Source: Sulfurimonas sp. (GTDB lineage Bacteria > Campylobacterota > Campylobacteria > Campylobacterales > Sulfurimonadaceae). Taken from it: a stretch of DNA of 64,000 bases. The DNA lies in assembly GCA_003978465.1 (NCBI GenBank), contig QNZS01000035.1:1-64000 (forward strand). The letters are read 5' to 3'. The translations under genes and the position numbers were made by a program. Below, one piece after another: positions 60,062 through 64,000 of the stretch (within the stretch, counting starts at the first letter, position 1; the number at the start of each line of letters is the position of its first letter). The notes under the pieces were generated by a model. It searched no databases and was not told the origin of the DNA. It saw only the letters and a list, made by a program, of their open reading frames with translations.

Positions 60062-60120
60062 ACATCTCCAATTTATTTTAAAATTGGGCAAGACCACCAA
60101 AGTAGTGGCACCTTGACTGC
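60062..60120 (+). promoter_or_regulatory. Structured rpmI-rplT spacer, possible L20 control element
   Basis: CCAATTT-ATTTTA-AAATTGG (60069-60088) is a perfect 7-base stem, followed by CCAC-CAAAGTA-GTGG near 60094-60108. Spacers of rpmI-rplT operons carry L20-binding autoregulation sites in other bacteria. Whether this one does is inferred from position and structure only. Confidence 0.4.
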
Positions 60121-60153
60121 GTTTAAGTAGCTGGGTAAAGAAAAAGGAAAGAA

Positions 60154-60513
60154 ATGCCAAGAGTTAAAACAGGTGTTGTTCGTAGAAGAAGACACAAAAA
60201 GATATTAAAATTAGCGAAAGGTTTTTATAGTGGTCGTCGTAAGCACTTCCGTAAAGCCAAAGAGCAAATTGAACGTTCACTTTATTATGCATTCCGTGAC
60301 CGTAAGCAGAAAAAACGTGAGTTCCGTAAACTATGGATCATCCGTATCAATGCAGCGGCTCGTTTAAATGGAATGAACTATTCATCTTTCATGAATGGTG
60401 TACATAAATCAGGTGTTGAACTTGACCGTAAAATTCTTGCTGATATGGCAATGAACGATGCAGCAGCATTTACTGCAGTTGCAGACGCTTCTAAAGCAGC
60501 ATTAGCAAAATAG
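60154..60513 (+). CDS. rplT: 50S ribosomal protein L20
   Basis: The 119-residue protein begins [20 protein letters not shown] and has [20 protein letters not shown] and [20 protein letters not shown], all diagnostic of L20. It binds 23S rRNA early in assembly and in other bacteria represses its own operon. AAAGGAAAGAA precedes the ATG. A UUCG-looped hairpin follows the stop directly. Confidence 0.97.
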   Translation: MPRVKTGVVRRRRHKKILKLAKGFYSGRRKHFRKAKEQIERSLYYAFRDRKQKKREFRKLWIIRINAAARLNGMNYSSFMNGVHKSGVELDRKILADMAMNDAAAFTAVADASKAALAK

Positions 60514-60514
60514 T

Positions 60515-60534
60515 CTAAATCCTTCGGGATTTAG
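60515..60534 (+). terminator. Hairpin with UUCG tetraloop after rplT
   Basis: CTAAATCC and GGATTTAG form a perfect 8-base stem closed by TTCG (60523-60526), one base behind the rplT stop. A T-rich stretch (ATTTTTCTTTTTT) comes only about 30 bases later, so it may act as a transcript end stabiliser as much as a terminator. Confidence 0.6.
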
Positions 60535-60728
60535 TACTACTCCAACTTACCAAACCTTCAAATTTTTCTTTTTTAATTGAAATAAAAAGTTCCAAAATCT
60601 AAAATAAATCTGTTTATTATATTTCATAATTTATAATAAGTAAATAAAAACATACTATTTCAATACTTAATTTTTGCATATAGTTATAAGTAAAGTGTAT
60701 TAAATATAAAAGATATCTATTTTAGGTA

Positions 60729-60896
60729 TTATTCCTCATCAATAGCAAAAAATACTTCCTTTTCTTCTCCACAATCAGGACAAACCCAATCATCGGGTAA
60801 ATCTTCAAAGGCAGTTCCAGGAGGAATATTAGCTTCAGGATCACCAACAGTAGGGTCATAGATATAATCACATGTAGGGCATTGATACCGTTTCAT
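60729..60896 (-). CDS. Rubredoxin
   Basis: This 55-residue protein starts [20 protein letters not shown] and ends with [20 protein letters not shown] plus an acidic tail. The four iron ligands are Cys6, Cys9, Cys39 and Cys42. It is a complete, typical one-iron rubredoxin for electron transfer to peroxide- or oxygen-reducing enzymes. Its small size makes it easy to miss. The second msrA lies about 130 bases away on the other strand. Confidence 0.95.
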   Translation of the reverse strand: MKRYQCPTCDYIYDPTVGDPEANIPPGTAFEDLPDDWVCPDCGEEKEVFFAIDEE

Positions 60897-61027
60897 AATA
60901 ACTCCTTTTTATGATTATATGTAAAGCTTATTAAAGAGTATCTTTGATAAGAGAATTAAAAAATAATCTTATCAATTCTTTTAATTCTGGTGTATAATTG
61001 GATAATTAATATAAGTAAGGAATTTTT

Positions 61028-61564
61028 ATGAGTGAAAATAGAATCGTTCTTGGTGGTGGATGTTTTTGGTGTACTGAAGCAGTTTACCTTCAAGTTAAAG
61101 GTGTTATTAGTGTTGAGAGTGGATATGCAGGTGGAAATCGGCCAAATCCAAATTATCAAATGATTTGTACAGGTGTGAGTGGCTATGCTGAGATTATAGA
61201 CATTAGATACGATGAGGATGTAATTAAACTTGATGACTTATTAGATATATTCTTTGCTGTACATAATCCAACAACCCTCAATCAACAAGGCGGCGATAAA
61301 GGAACTCAGTACCGTTCGGTTGTCTATTATACTAATGACTTAGAACATAAAGTTATTAATGATGGAATAAAGAGAAATCAAGCGAATTATGATGATGCAA
61401 TTGTGACAGAAGTAAGTTCTCTTCCTGAGTGTGTATATCCTGCTGAAGATTATCACCAAAATTATTATGCATTAAACACAGATCAAGGTTATTGTCAAGC
61501 TGTGATAGCCCCAAAACTTCAAAAGTTTATGATTGGTTTTCCAGAAAAGATTTTAACAAAGTAA
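61028..61564 (+). CDS. msrA: Peptide methionine-S-sulfoxide reductase MsrA (cytoplasmic)
   Basis: The 178-residue enzyme reduces the S form of methionine sulfoxide in proteins. The active site is Cys12 in VLGGGCFWCTEAV, with Cys15 as a second cysteine. SVESGYAGGNRPNPNY and YPAEDYHQNYYALN follow the family pattern, and the later Cys in QGYCQAVIAPK is the likely resolving residue. It has no signal peptide, so it complements the exported MsrA-Trx-MsrB fusion at 26648. AAGGAA precedes ATG 61028. Confidence 0.93.
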   Translation: MSENRIVLGGGCFWCTEAVYLQVKGVISVESGYAGGNRPNPNYQMICTGVSGYAEIIDIRYDEDVIKLDDLLDIFFAVHNPTTLNQQGGDKGTQYRSVVYYTNDLEHKVINDGIKRNQANYDDAIVTEVSSLPECVYPAEDYHQNYYALNTDQGYCQAVIAPKLQKFMIGFPEKILTK

Positions 61565-61578
61565 ATTTTAGGATAAAA

Positions 61579-62004
61579 ATGATTCGAGAAGCAAGATATG
61601 AAGAACTTGAAACTATATCAATTTTGATGAATGGAATTTTTGAGTTAAAGATGCGAGAGTTTTATAGTCCGCAAGCTCAGATAGGTTTTTTAAATCAGAT
61701 AACTCTTAAGAGTTTACAAGAGAGTTATAATGATAAGAATATTTTTTATGTAAATGAAGAATTGACTGCTGTTCTTGAATTTGAAACATACTCGAATATA
61801 GCATTTCTTTTTTCTAAGTCTGAGAATAAAGGTAATGCTAAGGCTTTATGCCAGTATGCATTTGAGCATAAAAAGAGTGAAGCTTTAACAGTATGTGCAT
61901 TTAAATATGCTATTTCGTATTATGAGAAAATTGGATTTAAGCAGGTCTCAAAAGAGATGATTCTTGAAGGAATTAACTTCACAATAATGGAGAGAAAAAC
62001 CTAG
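61579..62004 (+). CDS. GNAT-like acetyltransferase
   Basis: The 141-residue protein starts MIREARYEELETISILMNGI, the typical N-terminal helix of GNAT enzymes, and ends with YAISYYEKIGFKQVSKEMIL, matching motif B. The acetyl-CoA loop is degenerate (KSENKGNAKALCQYAF), so activity is uncertain. A longer frame opens inside msrA at 61492, but ATG 61579 with AGGA upstream is the better start. It lies 14 bases after msrA and is likely co-transcribed. Confidence 0.75.
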   Translation: MIREARYEELETISILMNGIFELKMREFYSPQAQIGFLNQITLKSLQESYNDKNIFYVNEELTAVLEFETYSNIAFLFSKSENKGNAKALCQYAFEHKKSEALTVCAFKYAISYYEKIGFKQVSKEMILEGINFTIMERKT

Positions 62005-62006
62005 TT

Positions 62007-62357
62007 TTACTGCAGTATTGCAGGATCAGTTTCACTGAGTTGACCCTCTGGGGTATCTAAAAGAAGTTCTATATCACAGTGTAGGTACTCTGAAGTTTTC
62101 AGGGCACTTTTAGTCTTATTCTCAAATGCAGCTTTTTTTGCGGAGAGAATAATATTACTTAAAAGAGATTGATTTATATCTTTTGTTGTGTAGCTTCCTT
62201 TGAGTTCTTTATTTATAAAAAGATTTATAGTTATTGGTATCTTTTCATTTAAAAGAGGGTGTTGTTTAAGAAGGGCATTCCTATTAATACTTAGCTGTGC
62301 ATGAAATACTTCTTCTATGGAGTCACGAGCAAGTTGTAGTAAAACCGAACGACTCAT
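62007..62357 (-). CDS. AMMECR1-like protein
   Basis: The 116-residue protein resembles AMMECR1 domains: LLQLARDSIEEVFHAQ at the start, PITINLFINKELKGSYTTKD in place of the VTLxxNGxLRGCIG stretch, ILSAKKAAFENKTKSALKT and YLHCDIELLLDTPEGQ. The conserved RGCIG is altered to KGSYT. The biological role of the family is poorly known. The antiporter gene stop overlaps its start by one base, so they are coupled. Confidence 0.55.
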   Translation of the reverse strand: MSRSVLLQLARDSIEEVFHAQLSINRNALLKQHPLLNEKIPITINLFINKELKGSYTTKDINQSLLSNIILSAKKAAFENKTKSALKTSEYLHCDIELLLDTPEGQLSETDPAILQ

Positions 62358-63520
62358 TAGGTCTCCTTTAACTCATTTTCTATTTTATATCTATGAATAA
62401 TTTTAATAACAATCATAACACTTATTACCTGAAAGAGTGCAGCTAAGATAAAAGCATAGTAGTGAAGGTTATCTATGGAATTTGCATTAAATGCGAGTGT
62501 TACCATCGCGATAAGTAAGGTAAGAGGCATAGAATGCGAAAGTCCCATCAAAACTGCATTTACAAGTCCTAATTCTTTAATGAATACTAAAGAAGCGATA
62601 ATGCGCATAAGTATCATTACTAGTGTAATAATAAGTGCTTTTTGAATAAGTCCTTGTATTAAAAGTGCATCTAAATTAAATGAGCTTCCTATATGAATGA
62701 AAAAAATTGGAATTAAAAAACCAAAACCATAAGAGGCTAGCTTTTCAGGGAGTGCATGTTTATGTTCAAAAAATGTTGGGATAAATATACCTGCTAAAAA
62801 TGCACCAAATGCAAGTTCAAGGTGAAGATAAAGCATCACAGCAATTAGAAGAAAAAATATTCCCATACTCAGACGAATATCTTGTTCTTTGTTATCTTTA
62901 TGGGGCATCAGGACTAGTGAAACTTTTGGAAACCACCAAAAAACAAGTTGTATACAGCGAAAAAGTAAAAATATAAAGAGTAAAAAGGCAAGAAGTGACA
63001 TAATAGTTTGAAAAAGATCCAGCCCAACACCTGAACTTAAAGTCGCAGAAGTAATAGTTAAAATAAGGATACTTGCAACCTCTCCAATCCCTCCAACTGT
63101 CATAGACATAGAAAGCCAAGGTGTTTTACCGTACTCCTTTGAGAGGGTGGCAACAAGAGCAACAGAGATAAGTGGAAGAAGCACCATAAAAACCTTTCCA
63201 AGTGAAAACTGTATAGCAAAGAGAATAGAAAAAGCATACAAAAAGATAAGATAGACAAAAACTTTTTTCATGATAATGGAAGAGGTGTTGAGTAATTTTT
63301 TAAGATTAATCTCCGTTCCTGCAATAAACATAAGGTACAGAAATCCAAACTCAGCGACTATGTCAAAAAGATGAGCACCATGTACAAACCCGACATAACC
63401 AAATAAAGAACCTAGTATTATCTCTATAGGGGTAGTGGGAAGTCTGAGAAATTTAGCAAGAAATGGAGAGAAGATAATGATGAGTGATATTGTCATAATT
63501 AATGTGATATTATCATTCAT
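62357..63520 (-). CDS. Cation:proton antiporter, CPA2/KefB-like membrane domain
   Basis: The 387-residue protein has about 12 membrane helices and the Na+/H+ exchanger fold: LRLPTTPIEIILGSLFGYVG in the second helix, EFGFLYLMFIAGTEINLKKL in the fourth and LAFGAFLAGIFIPTFFEHKH with later acidic residues. The cytosolic TrkA-type nucleotide domain of full KefB is missing. It follows bioB by 17 bases. It should exchange K+ or Na+ for protons. Confidence 0.85.
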   Translation of the reverse strand: MNDNITLIMTISLIIIFSPFLAKFLRLPTTPIEIILGSLFGYVGFVHGAHLFDIVAEFGFLYLMFIAGTEINLKKLLNTSSIIMKKVFVYLIFLYAFSILFAIQFSLGKVFMVLLPLISVALVATLSKEYGKTPWLSMSMTVGGIGEVASILILTITSATLSSGVGLDLFQTIMSLLAFLLFIFLLFRCIQLVFWWFPKVSLVLMPHKDNKEQDIRLSMGIFFLLIAVMLYLHLELAFGAFLAGIFIPTFFEHKHALPEKLASYGFGFLIPIFFIHIGSSFNLDALLIQGLIQKALIITLVMILMRIIASLVFIKELGLVNAVLMGLSHSMPLTLLIAMVTLAFNANSIDNLHYYAFILAALFQVISVMIVIKIIHRYKIENELKET

Positions 63521-63537
63521 CTTTTCTCTACTCCATG

Positions 63538-64000
63538 TTAGACTTTTTTGGCGACTTCTAATTTGAGGGATTGTAGCATATCTAAGTCTTTATTCATAGC
63601 ACGGCCACTTGTTGTAAGATAATTTCCTATAACAATAGAGTTTGCTCCATGTTCGAATATTTCAGACTGTCGATCACCAAACATAAGCTCTCTTCCCCCA
63701 GCAACCATAATTCGATCTGCCTTTGGAATCATCTTACGAGTTAGGGTGATAAGATCGAAGGCTTCTTCTATATCTAAAGAATTTGGCTCTAACTCTAAGG
63801 CTTCGTTATGATGATAAAAATTGATAGGAACAGAAGTAGGATTGAGTGAAGCGAGGGATTCTAGCATACTCACTCTATCAGCCTGTGTTTCACCTAGACC
63901 AAAAATACCACCAGTTATAAGTTTTAATCCTGCCTTTTTTACATTTTGACATGTCTCATAACGCTCACTCCAAGGGTGAGTTGTACATATCTCTTTATAA
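63538..64000 (-). CDS. bioB: Biotin synthase BioB (C-terminal part, cut by window edge)
   Basis: BioB is a radical-SAM enzyme that inserts sulfur into dethiobiotin. The visible 154 codons run open to the window edge and read CTTHPWSERYETCQNVKKAG, LITGGIFGLGETQADRVSML, VPINFYHHNEALEL and RIMVAGGRELMFGDRQSEIF. GIFGLGE and the NF/AGGRE elements are hallmarks of biotin synthase. The CxxxCxxC radical-SAM cluster lies beyond the window. An internal ATG at 63873 is not the start. bioA is far away, near 7659. Confidence 0.93.
   Translation of the reverse strand, partial: YKEICTTHPWSERYETCQNVKKAGLKLITGGIFGLGETQADRVSMLESLASLNPTSVPINFYHHNEALELEPNSLDIEEAFDLITLTRKMIPKADRIMVAGGRELMFGDRQSEIFEHGANSIVIGNYLTTSGRAMNKDLDMLQSLKLEVAKKV

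Overview
The window looks like about 64 kb of chromosome from a free-living member of the Campylobacterota (Epsilonproteobacteria), most like Sulfurimonas and relatives. The evidence is low GC and strongly A/T-ending codons, the three-domain NifU next to NifS, a T-rich promoter with a TATACT box at the short SRP RNA, a DUF234 protein and a SulP transporter. No rRNA operon or tRNA was seen, so the genus is an inference.

Layout. 1-5000: mobA (partial), leuC, an unknown gene, nifS-nifU, then a decayed gene. 5060-15800: a 2OG-Fe(II) oxygenase and a CitE-like protein, then a polyamine group (speD, a thermospermine-synthase-like speE, a speB-type ureohydrolase, a glutathionylspermidine-synthase-like ATP-grasp gene) interrupted by bioA and an opposing SulP transporter, then a two-component system. 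16000-22200: SpoU methylase, dbpA, glutathione peroxidase, DUF45 metallohydrolase, a run of broken genes, and small enzymes. 22260-37900: a redox and copper section. It holds a KCG-repeat small protein and a DoxX protein, a GMC oxidoreductase with its small subunit, an MsrA-thioredoxin-MsrB fusion, a KCG-repeat lipoprotein with an HMA protein, a CusA/CusB/TolC efflux system with a FixH-like protein, and a two-component system divergent from it. 37900-50950: mutY and housekeeping or small-enzyme genes, an RNase H operon, an ABC exporter, gltX, a SurA-like chaperone, dCMP deaminase and ArsC-like protein.

51276-58613 is the most striking block. Seven co-directional, overlapping or near-abutting genes appear to encode muropeptide salvage: a nucleosidase-like protein, an exported GH3 glucosaminidase fused to an Amidase_2 domain, a sodium:solute symporter, AnmK, an AmgK-like kinase, a MurU-like uridylyltransferase and an MltB-like lytic transglycosylase. 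The layout suggests that muropeptides are taken apart in the periplasm, the sugar is imported by the symporter instead of AmpG, and it is rebuilt to UDP-MurNAc in the cytoplasm.

58614-64000: a broken HPt gene, the SRP RNA, a broken prepilin-like gene, rpmI-rplT, rubredoxin (too short for a usual ORF cut-off), a second msrA, a GNAT protein, a cation/proton antiporter with an AMMECR1-like protein, and the 3' part of bioB.

A second theme is decay. Many intergenic gaps hold recognisable but broken genes: an isoprenylcysteine-methyltransferase-like protein, PepSY-TM, DUF418, DUF1348, HPt, prepilin, an outer-membrane receptor tail and several unknowns. They carry stops, frameshifts and internal deletions, which points to ongoing gene loss in this lineage.
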